64,000 nt of DNA, from contig JAJEKV010000086.1 in the NCBI GenBank assembly GCA_021234155.1, forward strand, positions 1,238,001 through 1,302,000, in the 5' to 3' direction. Positions 1 through 11,220 of the stretch are shown here, one piece after another. A program made the position numbers and the translations under genes. This DNA is from Isoetes taiwanensis (taxonomy: Eukaryota > Streptophyta > Lycopodiopsida > Isoetales > Isoetaceae). Positions within the stretch are counted from its first letter, which is position 1, and each line of letters opens with the position of its first letter. Below the pieces are notes generated by a model, which worked only from the letters and a program-made list of their open reading frames with translations, searched no databases and had not been told where the DNA came from.

Positions 1-228
1 AATCTACCAATTCGACTCAAAATCTTTCAGAATCAGCAGGAAAAATCAAGAATTGGGTTTGAATCGAATAGGACAAAAAAATCAAGAAAGAAGGCGCTCA
101 TTGCTGACATAGGCACTCTTTTTTGTAAGAGATGGTTTTGGTTAAATGCTTAGCGTATTATTTTTGTTTATGTTGGCTTGTATTTCATAATTATTATTAT
201 TATGACGTAGGTTGAAGGAGCTCTTCGC
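1..228. other. AT-rich flank, no gene seen
   Basis: This is the short AT-rich lead-in to the TNP2-like fragment. It contains a poly-TTA run near 190-205 and no motif I can name. It may be intron or promoter of the transposase remnant that starts at 229. Confidence 0.3.
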
Positions 229-613
229 ATGTCAAGGTTCCATCTTCAAGATATGGAAAAGCTAGCACGAGAAAATCCGGTAATCATTGGGAATGTGGAG
301 CAAATAAATAAGGATGTATATGATGAGACGACTCACAATTTGCTATATGAGCATGCACAATTTGAATGTCCCATGGAAGATATTGATAATGAAGTAGATG
401 CACAATATAGGAATAACTCTGAAGATGATGGGGTAGCCTTCGAGGTAGATCCGGCTCTGTATTTCTATGAGCATATAATCCATGATGCTAAAACAAAATT
501 ATATGAGGGTTGCAAGATATCAAGATTGACATTCAATTTATGTATTCTCAACTTACAAGGACAATATAAGATATCAAACGTGGCAATGGATGCAATATTG
601 AGGTCTGCCTCTT
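229..613 (+). pseudogene. CACTA (En/Spm) TNP2-type transposase fragment
   Basis: An open stretch of about 128 residues. An acidic linker precedes 'KTKLYEGCKISRLTF' and then 'YKISNVAMDAIL'. In CACTA TNP2/TNPD proteins the same order occurs: an acidic region, a 'LYPG(C/S)K..' helix and 'YRISN(V/K)...ILKLL'. That part lies just upstream of the TNP2 catalytic domain. The resemblance stops near 613, where the frame continues into unrelated sequence up to 849, so the catalytic domain is absent. Full TNP2 proteins are several times longer. The fragment sits beside a coiled-coil and phosphatase-like remnant that may belong to the same element. The family match is from memory; no alignment was run. 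Confidence 0.68.
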
Positions 614-736
614 CGTCTAACTCCCCTAATTTTGTTTACGATCTATCTGATCTCTTATTTTGTACATCAATGTTAACTTTAGGGTGTAAAATCGCTAGTG
701 GGGTACAACTTTTGGCGAAGCGTTTAAGCACTTTAA

Positions 737-1735
737 GTGCTGAAACTTCATGGACGTCAGAAGCCACGCCCTTCTCCTCCTTTCCCCCGGGGGCGAAAAC
801 TTCAGATCGGTGTTTTCCTGTTGACGATGGAGGCATGGAGCGCGGATGATTTTCACACCATCAGAGGTCTGTGCAATTCGGGGGTGAAGCCCCACGAGGA
901 AGAAGCTTGGTTGGAAAATAATGTCACGGATCGAGATTGGGATTCCGTTTTGGACAAAGAAGTTGAACAAGGGAAAGATAAAATGGCATCGCGTGCAAAG
1001 GAGCATCTTCAAGAGAAGTTGGAAACACTCGAAAAAAATCTACAAGAATTGTCACAACAAAGAAGTAAGAAAGCACCGCGGCCCTTGCTTTTTGCGTTTG
1101 AAAATTGCACTAGATCAATACTTGCACCGAGGAACACAAAGTAAACCGGGCTGCATTTGTCGCGGCAATGTCAAAGATACCACAACAATAGACAAGTAAA
1201 AAAAGAGGCGGATGTTGTAGCACATGTTAGGAAAACTGAAATGAAGGCAAAACCAAAGGTGGCAATTTGGATCAAATGAGGTCGGTGCATGTGATGAAAA
1301 CATAAAAACCTTAGAGAATGCGAAAGATGAGATTGGAAAATCAGTTTTACTTATCACAAAGAATGGAAGAAGAGGGAAGTGAGCTGAAAGGCAATGAGAA
1401 GGCCCTCAATTACGAGAAAATGATGTTGGAAGAGGCGAAAACAAGTTTAAGACATGCCACAAATGATTTGGCTACAAAACGGGGAGGAGTTCAAGCTTAA
1501 TCCAACATGTGAGTTGGAGGCAGAAATTAAAGATTTGGAGCAGACCGCCCGGATGGAAATTTGGCACAGGAACAAGGTACAAAAAGCAATGAACCCTACA
1601 TACGTTAATGAGCGGGTCAAACGTAAACTCAAACTTGAGGAGGAGTTAAAAGTTCTCGAAGAAGAACGAGAGACTTACGCATTTCTACATAAACAATTTG
1701 TGGAAGCTGAAAATGGATACTCCCGCAACATTTAG
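737..1735 (+). pseudogene. Coiled-coil protein remnant of mobile-element module, copy 1
   Basis: Broken open frames spread over all three plus frames (737-1144, 1318-1500, 1454-1735) encode charged heptad-like helices rich in Glu, Lys and Leu, for example 'EHLQEKLETLEKNLQEL' and 'KLKLEEELKVLEEERETY'. I do not recognise a named family. The block 'W...NKVQKAMNP' followed by 'EEELKVLEEE' has a counterpart in the second module at 9451-9687 ('WQSIMTANPK' then 'VSELKDEEL'). Both are followed downstream on the same strand by a HAD phosphatase-like domain. I infer one ancestral gene or element, now disrupted by frameshifts. Confidence 0.45.
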
Positions 1736-2759
1736 CATCTCTACTATTATACGAGATAAGTTGCTAGTGGAAGATTCATTTTATACATGTTCTAAGCATG
1801 TGGTCCGAATTCACTAAAGCTTATGTGTGTTAAGTTTTAATGAATTGCCAACATGAGTATCATATAGCTTGTTGTTCATTGTTGAGAGGAGGACAATGTA
1901 TTCATGGTTGCCCGGAAAGGTGCGAGAGGGTGTATTTGACGAGCTAGGTTTTTTGGCCATGTTGCGGGTGCTTCAAATAGTACACCAAAAAAGGATGTGT
2001 TAATCCGCCCCGCAATTGAGGTCTCACCGTTGAGGGTTCAAAGAAGGACAATGGTGCCATTTGAAGATGCACAACACCCGCAAAGTCCTATAGGAATGCT
2101 GATCAATTGACTGATTTGATTGCAACAAAGAACCACCACCACCGGTCCAAGAAGTCATCCAAGAAGCTATAGAAGAAGCTGTAAACACAAAGACCGGTTG
2201 TGGGAAAAACAGAACCCGATTGTATACACTGAAGCACCTAAGGAAGTTGAGGGAGTAATTCCATCGGATGAGGGCAACATTGAATATTTGCAAGAAAGGA
2301 AAGGGCAGAAGAACAAAGAGGGGTAAGCTGGAGGATAGCAAAGTAGTTGTTAGGGGCTACAAGAAAGAGAACAAGAAGTAGCTATGCAAAAGATGCAGAA
2401 GCAGTCTCAATCATGACACCACACATATCGAAGTGTGTTACGAAGAAAATGCGAGAATCGGGCCCTCAAGTTTGTGTGAGCACGATCTTCAACAAGTGAT
2501 TGCTGCCATTACTAACCCCGGAAAGGGGTATGGGCATTGTTGGGCAAGAAGGCCACAACTTAGTGTTGATTAAAACATTGAATATTATTGATTTTCTTTT
2601 TGTTGCATTCCTTTGTAGGATTACCAGTTCATTCTCGTTAGTCCTCTTTGTTGATACGAAAAGGTTTCCACATTCAACCCATTTTTCATTTTCATCTTCA
2701 TCTATTTATTCATGTAGTAATTTCTGTTGTGTAGGTATTCGGGATGTTCCAACGCGTAC
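1736..2759 (+). other. Degenerate linker between coiled-coil and phosphatase remnants
   Basis: There is no frame longer than about 70-90 codons. Lys/Glu-rich fragments around 2120-2340 look like decayed coding sequence, for example 'EGVIPSDEGNIEYLQERK'. I see no named domain. The stretch probably holds introns and broken exons of the module that continues at 2760. Confidence 0.3.
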
Positions 2760-3480
2760 TAAATATTGATTTGCCAGCCAAAGATAAACTCATTGTCTTG
2801 GATTTAAATGGTGTGTTGGTAAAACATTTGGTGCAAATGAACACATACGCTTGGAAGCGGGATTGACAATGACATACACACAGCGTAAAAGAAAGTGATA
2901 TTCAGACCCGTAAGCGGTGTTCTTCTTGAAGACTTTGTTACGTATGTTGTGTTGGTATATGGTCATCAATGCAACTCTCCAATGTGGAAGATGTCTGCAA
3001 GTACTATGTCCATTTGAGGGATGATTTGAATTTGTATGGGGACAGAAAATGTGTGCGCACCGGTTTTCACCACCCTAACAAACACGGGTCATCCATCCAT
3101 GATGAAGCCACTTGGGAAAATATATGAGTCATACCCAAGATTTCGGGTAAGACTTTTGCTTCTTGATGATTCATTGTACAAGTCTTACCTTAGCAGCCCC
3201 TCGAAATTTTGCAAGGGTACCGCATTCAAGATGGATGTCCATGATGAAGTGCTACCAAGACTCACCCCAAAGATAGAAGAAATACCGAGGCCAAAGGCCC
3301 GAGGAAGAAATGAAGTTACCGTGAAGAATACACATAGATACAAGCCTTGGCCTAAGACAGATAGAAAGATTATGAAGCTATGCTTGGAAAGACTTTCTCG
3401 GAAAAATTCTTGATTCAAAGCAGTTTGTGAAGGAGGAATTGGAGAAGGTTTATGGTGATGACGCTTTGTCATTCTCCATG
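2760..3480 (+). pseudogene. NIF/FCP1-type HAD phosphatase-like domain, copy 1 (broken)
   Basis: Reading across frames gives, in order, 'KLIVLDLNGVLVK' (2780-2822, HAD motif I), 'VIFRPVSGVLLEDF', 'GIWSSMQLSNVEDV' (the VWSS...NV element of NIF phosphatases), 'HPSMMKPLGKIYESYP' and 'LLLLDDSLYKSY' (the catalytic DDSxYK motif). This is the order found in plant NIF-like HAD proteins whose motif I reads LDLNG(L/V)LV. FCP1/SCP enzymes dephosphorylate phosphoserine on protein substrates such as the RNA polymerase II CTD. Here motif I has Asn where canonical DxDxT has the second Asp, so activity is doubtful. At least three frame changes and stops make it a pseudogene. A second copy lies at 10615-11220. 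Confidence 0.7.
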
Positions 3481-3649
3481 ATTATTGGTCCGTTTGTCAT
3501 TTATTTAGGCCAAGGAATCCTACACTTTTTCATGTACCATCTTTATCTTAATTTAAGAATGTTTTTGCTATATTGTTTATGTAGTTCAATGCGGACTTGT
3601 CTATAAGTTTTTGCTATATTGTTTATATATACTTCAATCTCCGACCGAA

Positions 3650-3925
3650 AGGGATGCTTAAAACTTATCAAGTGCTTAAAAAATTTTTGCCTGCAAGTGC
3701 TATGGTTTGAGTCTTAATGGCGATCACGCTTATTGTCTTTACGATGGCGGATACTTTTATGTAGTTGCTTAATGTCATCATGTGCTTCTTGTCATGTAGG
3801 TAAGGTCAAAGTGCTTATTGTTAAGCCATATAACCGTTTAAAGGTAGCCGTTTATTGCATAAGTGCTTTCGTGTGTTCCGGTGCTTACTCACCGGCACCG
3901 CTAAAAGTGATTAAAATGCTTAGTG
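3650..3925. repeat. Cluster of AAGTGCTT-like short repeats
   Basis: The octamer AAGTGCTT and close variants recur at irregular spacing (near 3680, 3703, 3779, 3810, 3860, 3880 and 3910), ending in 'ATGCTTAGTG'. CACTA elements carry arrays of short subterminal repeats that bind TNPA and end in CACTA (TAGTG on the other strand). This may be the right end of the element whose TNP2 fragment is at 229. The exact terminus and the 3-bp target duplication were not established. Confidence 0.45.
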
Positions 3926-5350
3926 TTTGAAACTAATGAAAGAGCTAGAGACCTTTGTTACATTCAAGCGAGAATCTGAATGGACCGCATTGTGAATTCG
4001 AACTTCATAAATTTGATAGATAGACAAAAATAACATTTCATAGATGAAGAAGAAGAGATCTCAATGAAACAAGAAACAAAGTTACAACAAAGTTTGATGG
4101 TAAACAAGATTTTTTATAAAAAAAAGGCCATTAGGCCAATGTACAAAATTTTGGCCCTGAGGCCAGTGTATTCTTCAAAGGGGGTGTCTTCTTGGGGGTG
4201 TCTTCTTCAAGGGGGTGTCTTCTTCAAGGGGTGTCTTCTTCATCTTCATCCGCTCTCCATTCATTCTCCATCTGCAACAAATGAAACAAACGAAAAAATT
4301 AAACAAACGAAGATTAAACAAACGAAAAAAATGAAAAACAAAAACAAATGAAAATTTGCATGTACCTTTAAGGAAAGCCCTGAGCTCCTCCAAGTCGGCT
4401 TCCTCGTCTTCCTCTTCCTCTTCCTCTTCCTCTTCCTCATCCTCTTCCTCCTCTTCCTCTTCCTCTTCCTCTTCTTCTTCTTCGCCTATCCATCCCTGCA
4501 TCACGGCGGTGACATATTCTTTGAATTCATTTCCGATTCCTCATTTTCGATTCCTCATAGGAATCGAGGAAAATGAAGAATCGGAATCGACTCCTCAAAC
4601 CGGGAGGCGATAGAGTGGGCGGGAGAGGAGGCAGGCAGAGTGGGAGGCAGCAAGCACTTCCCCCAGAGGCGGGGAAGAGTGGAGGGAACACCTCTTCGAC
4701 GCTTAGTAAGCCGAGGTGACCTCTCCGCCTCGCTATGTGCTCGCTTCATGCTTGGGAGGATTGGGAGGAATGCGGATTGGGCGGAGTGAGGAGGAGGAAT
4801 TACGGGCGGATGAATCCTGGGAGAGCTTGTAGGCGCGTGAGGAGCTTGTGGGTTTTACCGCTAAAGTCCTCGATAGTTTAGGGCGTCGATTGTACGATAA
4901 ACCTCACACGCAGCGGAACAATTAATTCCAGAAACAGCCGCAATATTTCAGATGACTACCGAATTGACACATGTCACATCGAGGAAACGCCTTTGACAAT
5001 ATATTTTGCCAAGAATGTTGGGATAGTGATGGTACCAAAATAAATAATTGAACCTTATTCCAATGTTACAAATCTACATTCTTATAAACAACAATTCAAT
5101 CTTCATTTCAAGCGTGTCCATGCACACCACCCTTGTGCATCCTCACTATTGTTAATATATATAAAAATATGTGCTTACATGCTTAGGTTTGGAACAACAA
5201 ATCACTTGAAAAGAATAACATCAATTTCGTTAAGTGTCAAACAATTACATTGTTATTGGGAGATCGCCATAATTTTTTCATGGGTCTCCTGTGGAAATTT
5301 CCGTACATATGTCTGTGCCTTCTACTTTTCCATATCAATTTTAGGATATC
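3926..5350. other. Intergenic, no gene seen apart from a microsatellite
   Basis: Apart from the CTTCCT microsatellite at 4395-4484 I find no supported gene. A 15-18-bp 'TCTTCTTCAAGGGGGTGTC' unit repeats three to four times around 4168-4232. Open frames across 4175-4504 on either strand are artefacts of simple repeats (poly-Glu or poly-Ser). Confidence 0.4.
4395..4484. repeat. (CTTCCT)n microsatellite
   Basis: About 90 bp of imperfect hexanucleotide CTTCCT/CTTCTT. It gives spurious poly-Glu and poly-Ser frames on the two strands. Confidence 0.9.
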
Positions 5351-7950
5351 TTACCACATGGTCTGTGCACCGAGGCTTCCGGGTTGTTTAGTGAGCAACA
5401 TATACTTGAAATTACCCAAGAATTGATAATACAATCCACTTAAGATAACCTCATGCACTCCAAATTTTTGCCCCCATCCATCTTTGTATGAATCTTCAAG
5501 TGTGCATTTGGGTTCTGTGCACTTGAGGATGTAGAAGTCCACACCCTCCTAATTGTCTACCTCGGCATTTCACTTTGCAAAATTGTCACCTACCTCTACC
5601 AAATTACTGATCCATTCATTGACTTGTTCAAGAGTCTCCTTTTTCTTCTCAACTCTGGTTTTAAGTCAAGGTTACCTCCCACTTTCCTAATCTACTGTAT
5701 TGATGCAGAGTCCCAATTATGATCCATGCAAAACGAAAGTAAACATGACGGGCATCTATGAGCAAGCCTGTTTGGTCTAGTCCTGGCGGAAGGTCTGATA
5801 CAATGAATCTTCTTTGTGCCTTTGAGTGTTTCAATTTCATATTCTTCCATGTTTGCCACAACAGCAGGTTCAATTTCCCAAAAATATCTTTTGATCTCAT
5901 CTGTTTCATCGACTGGTAGGCTATTTGAAATATGTACACGAAATTTTACAATATCTTTAGCATGCCTCGGCTTGCACACCATTGGGTTTGAGTTGTTCCT
6001 TACTTAGCGACCTTTTGATAACAAAGACCGCACCATCATGTTCACCTTTACCATGAGCGTTGGCAAAGTAGTTCCACACTATTTCCTTGTCATTGATTGT
6101 GAAGTACCCGCCTAAAAAAAAAAAAAAGGTTTTCGACTTGAATTGTGATGAGCAGCCATCACTCCAAAACCAATGCTTCTCATACTCTATTTCCTCGTTC
6201 CTTAAGCCATGCAACATGCTTTTTGTAGGCGTTGTTCCACAAATAATGAGTCATGCACTTTATCATCGAAATGTAAAAGTGAGTCTCTTTTATGATCTTC
6301 CTACAAGTTGTTGAGTCTATTCCCCGACCGCTCCAACCTACATTCGTTTTTTTTTCTCTTCTTTGGGACGGTCTTCTTTCATGCGCGCAGGAACGGGAAT
6401 ATCAGCACTTTTGTCATGCCTATATGTTATGTGAACAAGTATAGAAACTTATTACGTATGCGGTGCATTGACTGGGGCTCATTCGGATCTTGATGTTTGT
6501 AATTTTTCTGCAAAGTCAATAATGGATACAATTGTATCTTCCGAAATGATGACACACACTGTTTAAACCGATTGGCCCGCCAATGTGCTATGTAATTGTG
6601 TGGAACAAAATCTGATATTACCTTCTTCACTTCCTCTTGAAATTCTTTTGGGACTTCGTCCTTCCTTCAGACTAATCTCAAGACGGGTTTGTACCTCAAA
6701 GCCTTTCTTGGATCCCCTGAATTCTCGTCACGGTCCACAGGTTGCTTTTCAAATGTCTTCCAAGTAACTAGTAATGAACCCGTGCCATCCATTTCCCGTG
6801 GACATTTTCTAATTCTATCCAACCCACATTTTTTACACGCCAACATCAAGCAGTTATGATCAAACCACTCCTCATCATCACCTTTGCTGCAGACCACTTG
6901 TCTCCATAAATCACTGGTACACTTGATTGTATGCTCCTTGGCTGCACATTCTGGGCCAGGGCCACAAATCTCACAAATGGCAGCTTGCAATTGTCATGAA
7001 CTCCACCCGATTTTCTCAGTCGTTCAATCCTTGCATGATGTATTCAAATTTCAAGTGGTAAATGCAACAAAGATGTGTGCCTCTCCACGATCCTCCTTAC
7101 AAAACTAGGTTTCAACCTCTCAAAAGTCTGCAATGCAATTTTGATATGAGGATTCTCCTCTCTAAACCTGAGGTAGAATTGCAACTGCAGGGAAATCGTG
7201 TGAATGCCAAATAAATGCTACATATAATGAACCCTACAATATAGGATGAATACTTATTTGGTGACTTCAAGAAGGTGAATGGATGTTCCATCTTTATTCC
7301 CTCGCCTCGATACATACTTCCTCACGTCTTTCTTGTATGGAGAAACTCTTGTGTTTTCTGTCCGTAACTTGATAAATGACTTCTCTATTGTGATCTAACA
7401 TGCTATCCATCCGCTTCCTCCTCCTCGAACATTGACCAAGGTCCTTCCCCTTTGTTAGCTTGCACCCTTCTTTGAAAAGCATTTGAAATTGTTTTTTGGG
7501 GATCTTGAGCAATCTCGGCCACTTCTCGCTTGATTCAATGGCTTGACACCATTTGTACCGCTGCGCCATTATCGGTGGACTTCCTTGCACGAAGCATGTC
7601 ATAATTCCTCTCAAACTTATGTTCTTGCATTGTTTCCTTCAAATTCTTCACCATTTGCTTTCGGCCATAGTAACTCGCTTAGATTTCTTTATAGAAGCAA
7701 TTGGTAAATCTCTTGCCCTCCAAAGAACACCTGCCAATGATGCGGCCTTTGTCATTGTCATCAACATTTGTACTAATTTGGTTGAATACTTCATAAATTT
7801 CTCCTGAAATTTCTCTTATTCTCATCCGGTCACTCGGGTCTCAATTTCTTATTCGTCTTTGAAGGCTTAATCTTTAGAAGGGGAATTCTTCTTCATTGCT
7901 ACCTTCTTTGCATACAACCGCCTCTCCGATCTCTCTTCCTTGCTGCATCA
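5351..7950 (-). pseudogene. Decayed transposase-like gene, SDG..QFK / HGKG family, copy 1
   Basis: Successive minus-strand open blocks run from about 7950 to 5351. They contain a basic N-terminal part ('KRMDSMLDHNREVIYQVT'), a Cys-rich part with 'CEICGPGPEC' and 'HNCLMLACKKCGLDRI', then 'HWFWSDGCSSQFKSKTF', 'WNYFANAHGKGEHDG' with 'VIKRSLSKEQL', 'EIKRYFWEIE', 'KKIHCIRPS', and a C-terminal 'SGLYYQF'. I recall uncharacterised eukaryotic transposon proteins with the same pairing of [F]SDG..[S]QFK and HGKG..DG....KR. I cannot name the superfamily. Stops and frame changes separate the blocks; some gaps could be introns (for example 7112-7290). It faces the phosphatase-like module convergently. A diverged homologue lies at 14258-15000. 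Confidence 0.55.
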
Positions 7951-8697
7951 ATGGCTCAGAATTGAGCGGGAGAGGAATTGGGTTTCATCTATCCCGATTT
8001 TGTATTATTTCGAATTGGTGAGGGCAAATTGTTGAATTTCGGTTCGGGCAATTCTTGGAAACAATTAGTCCCTCCATTTTGTTTGAATTAAGATGGGTTA
8101 GCCCGGCCATCCAGAATATGGTGGGCTGGTGCATTCATGTTTCCGCACCAAACATGTTCATGATTCTCTCAACTGTCATTTGATCTGGGCGCCAAGACCC
8201 TACATGTCAATACTTCAATCACGACGCCGTGGTTTAAAACACACCGATTTTAAGCACTTGTAAGCGGCGTCCGGACGGTGATTTTCGCTACCCAAGACCG
8301 ATTTTGCACCTTTTACTACAATTTTTTGTAAGCACTTATATATTACCTTCTCGATAACGAGGTTCCTTCTAGTCATGATGAAGCATAAAACTAATAAAGG
8401 CACTTGGTTTTGAGTATGGAAGTATTCATGTATGTTAAAATGAGTGTACCTTGTATACAAGGACACTAAAGACATGTTACAATGCCTAAAAATCGAGGTA
8501 TCGCAGTTGATGTCCAAGGCTCTATCATCTCTCACGCATAGTATTGCGCTATCATGTATTGTATTGTATGGTATTTTATGCCATGTCATTGTCCCTCATT
8601 TCAATTAGGGAAAATAATCACCTCTTCTTCTGTTTTTTTGCCACTTCTTGCCGATTGAACCCTAATAGAGTTAGAATTGAATGCCACTGGTTACACG
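7951..8697. other. Intergenic with minor TAAGCACTT repeats
   Basis: No gene is supported. Two TAAGCACTT motifs (8254 and 8329) on a GC-richer background resemble, in inverse orientation, the AAGTGCTT cluster at 3650-3925 and sequence near 720-745. They could be the other subterminal region of a CACTA-like element. Confidence 0.3.
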
Positions 8698-9040
8698 ATG
8701 AAATCTCACCTCAAACAAGAGATTGTGTCTCATGAAGATTTAAAGAAGCTTTGGGGTGACAAAGATCCAAATAAATTTGGCTACATGTATTTTCTCCCAA
8801 ATGTTTGTTTAAAACTGAAAATTTAAGATACATGTTTTCTTGTACAAGTTGAAGAATCTGAGTAATGAACAATACAAAGAGTTCATGCAAATTTAGAAAA
8901 GAATTATGCCACATACATGGGGTGGCTCCTGGAACGTGAGCAATTAATTCAAAAGTTCCGCCAAGTCCAAATACATATAAATGTAATGATAATAATAAAC
9001 TTTAGCCAAATATATTTCATAAAATACTGTAAGATTCTGA
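8698..9040 (+). pseudogene. Unrecognised coding remnant (start of module copy 2?)
   Basis: From an ATG at 8698 a frame reads 'MKSHLKQEIVSHEDLKKLWG' and continues through a KDPNKFGYMYFLPN stretch to a stop after about 43 codons. Coding-like sequence resumes in another frame ('LSNEQYKEFMQ', then 'YMGWLLEREQLIQKFRQVQ'). No family is recognised. The position just upstream of the coiled-coil remnant suggests it is the 5' part of the same element gene. Confidence 0.3.
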
Positions 9041-9084
9041 AAAATAACCAAACTAGTTTTTATGAAAAAATATATAGTATGCTT

Positions 9085-9335
9085 AATTTTTCCCTAGTGT
9101 GCAGCGTGTTGTGTGATGTGGTATAGGTTTTATGCCGCCAAGTACTGGTGATAGTGCAGCTATGTTGTGTGGTACATGCAGCGTGTTGTGTGTAGTGTGT
9201 AATGTGTTTGTGTGTTGTGTGGTGTAGGTTATTGTTTGTCAATAGTGGTGATAGTGCAACCTATGTTGTGTGGTGTGTGCAGCGTATTGTGTGGTGTGTT
9301 GAGAGTACCTTGCGTTGTGTGGTGTGTGATTGTGG
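9085..9335. repeat. Degenerate TGTTGTGTGGTGTG minisatellite
   Basis: About 250 bp of G/T-rich repeats built on TGTTGTGTGGTGTG, with interspersed 'GTGATAGTGCA' and 'CAGCGT(G/A)TTGTG' words that recur at 9149/9248 and 9106/9179/9280. The opposite strand reads as spurious His/Thr-rich peptides. Confidence 0.8.
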
Positions 9336-9450
9336 TCCTCCATCAGTTTGTGGCTTATTATATTAGGAGGCTGACATATATGGAGTGTTTTGTTTTGCAT
9401 GGCAGACTTGTGAAGGAATGGTTGGCTGCAACATCAGCTAGATTTGATAG

Positions 9451-9866
9451 ATGCAAGCAAACGAGGATAGGAAAACTAATATCAATAGAAAGATTGAGTT
9501 GATGGAGCATAAAGCATCAGAAATTAGAGATGATTTGTGTAGATGGCAGTCAATCATGACGGCAAATCCGAAAGCAGCAGCGGGTGTTTGGATTGTAAGC
9601 GAACTGAAGGATGAAGAGCTATATGGTACAATGTTTTCTGGGCTGAGTCAATTGCATAAGGAACATGAAAAACTGAAATTGAGCTAAGGGCATGTGAAGC
9701 CTTACTGCTGGAGCTGCAACCTCAAATGCAAAAAATTGAGATTTTCTCTGAACATAATGGCCATGACACTCCTTTAGATCCTGAAGAAGAGGGTGATGAA
9801 GGTTGTCCATATTGTGGACAGTGTCTGAAATGGGAGGGTAAATTGTTGCCAATTGTGATAGCGTAA
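9451..9866 (+). pseudogene. Coiled-coil plus Cys-cluster remnant, module copy 2
   Basis: The first frame encodes a helical, charged segment ('KIELMEHKASEIRDDL', 'VSELKDEELYGTMFSGL'). A frame change near 9680 leads into 'ELRACEALLLELQPQMQ', an acidic patch and 'CPYCGQCLKWEGK', a possible zinc-binding cluster, with a further Cys in 'NCDS' in the next frame. The layout corresponds to the coiled-coil remnant at 737-1735, and both precede a HAD phosphatase-like domain. No database family is recognised. Confidence 0.42.
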
Positions 9867-10614
9867 CGCGTCATTAGTATTTGTCACACCGTTTGAGGTA
9901 AATATTATAATATCTAACCTCGTTTGCAGACTTTATTGATATTGTATTTGTTTTGCAGACACTCTAGAACATGCTGCAACCCAGTTGTGCTCACATTATG
10001 TCTGAGACATGGCTTTTCGTTTTTGGTATTCGAGTGGTACCACAAGAACCAATAAACACAAGTATAAGTACCTTAACTAATGTTTACTGATGTTGTCACA
10101 GGTCTACTGATTGTTTGCAGAATTGCAAAAATTTGAGACCAAGGATATCCAACAGTTATCCACGCCTCGATCAATTATGAGACTGCAAGATAACCCGGGT
10201 GCACTTAGAATTCACCCCATTGGATACTTTAAAGTCAATCCCGCCTACTAATAAATGACGAGAATCCAAAATGAAATTTGGATAGTGAACTGAATGCAGT
10301 CGTGTCAAGTAAGTACTAATGCCACATACATGATTTATTTTTTTGTATTTTTCTTTGGTCTTCCGCATCTCAATTATGTCACAGAGATAAATGCTACTAC
10401 AAGCCATCACGAAGAGATTCCCAATGCATTTGTTTTAGAAGGGAAAATTAATTCCCCTGAGACTCATTCTGCATGAGATCCTGTACCAGACAAAAGTATT
10501 GTTGCTGAACATAAGCCACAAGCAGATGCAGGTGATGAAGTTGACAAAGAAACCCTAGATCTTGAACAAGATATAGCCTGCTCATCAAGTCCAATACCTC
10601 CTCAACAAAAAAAT
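9867..10614. other. Degenerate spacer within module copy 2
   Basis: No frame is supported. Intron-like AT-rich stretches alternate with short acidic coding-like pieces (10400-10600, for example 'VAEHKPQADAGDEVDKETL'). Confidence 0.3.
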
Positions 10615-11220
10615 CCAAGAGGTTAACTGAAATTCCCCTTGTTCTGGATTTTAATGGGATTTTGGGTAAGTTTAATGACTTGAAAGAGAGGATCCCTGCA
10701 TTGGCCAAGCCAGAAGTGACCCTCCAAAAATTGAACCTTCAAAAGGCACAATTTCCAGGTCTGAATTACAAGAGTTCTTACAATGGTTTTTTCAAAATTT
10801 GAGATTGCATTGTGGTCCAACATGGCTAAAAGTAATGTCGACTTGTTGGTGATAAAGTTGTTGCAGGAATATAAAGGCAGATTTCTTTTTATTTGGAATC
10901 AGGTTGACTGCATCAATAGTTAAAAAGTGGTTAATAAGCCAATTTTCCTTAAGGACCTATCCAAAGTGTACCAGAAATACTGGAAATACCAAGTGAAAAA
11001 CACATTTGTTGATAGATGACAGCAGATATAAAGGTTCTGCCAACCAGCCAAACACTATGATATGTCCAAATAGTTTTGCTCCTGACAAATTGGATTCCAA
11101 TTTCCTTTTGGAGCAACTCAAACCATGGCTGGAAGGACTTCTGGCTGTAGAAAGTGTGCCTGCTTATGTGAAGGAAAATCAAATGTGGAACATGTGGGAT
11201 TCTGAAGAGTCGCCCAACTC
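10615..11220 (+). pseudogene. NIF/FCP1-type HAD phosphatase-like domain, copy 2 (interrupted)
   Basis: The frame-shifted reading gives 'EIPLVLDFNGILGK' (10632-10667, motif I), 'FEIALWSNMAKSNVDLLVI'-like sequence around 10795-10860, 'EYKGRFLFIWNQVDCI', 'KPIFLKDLSKVYQKYW', 'LIDDSRYKGSANQPNTMI' (the DDSxYK motif, 11006-11060) and 'LKPWLEGLLAVESVPAYVKE'. This closely follows the plant LDLNGLLVD-type NIF-like HAD family, including the terminal 'YLEGLA.AENVQ.FVE' segment. Motif I again has Asn instead of the second Asp. The sequence is cut off exactly where the LTR at 11221 begins. It is more complete than copy 1 but still has several stops. Confidence 0.75.

Noticed and set aside
4175-4613. Open frames encoding poly-Glu (minus) and poly-Ser (plus) proteins
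   Set aside because: They are produced by the CTTCCT microsatellite and have no other domain.
9060-9242. His/Thr-rich minus-strand frame
   Set aside because: It is the translation of the G/T minisatellite.
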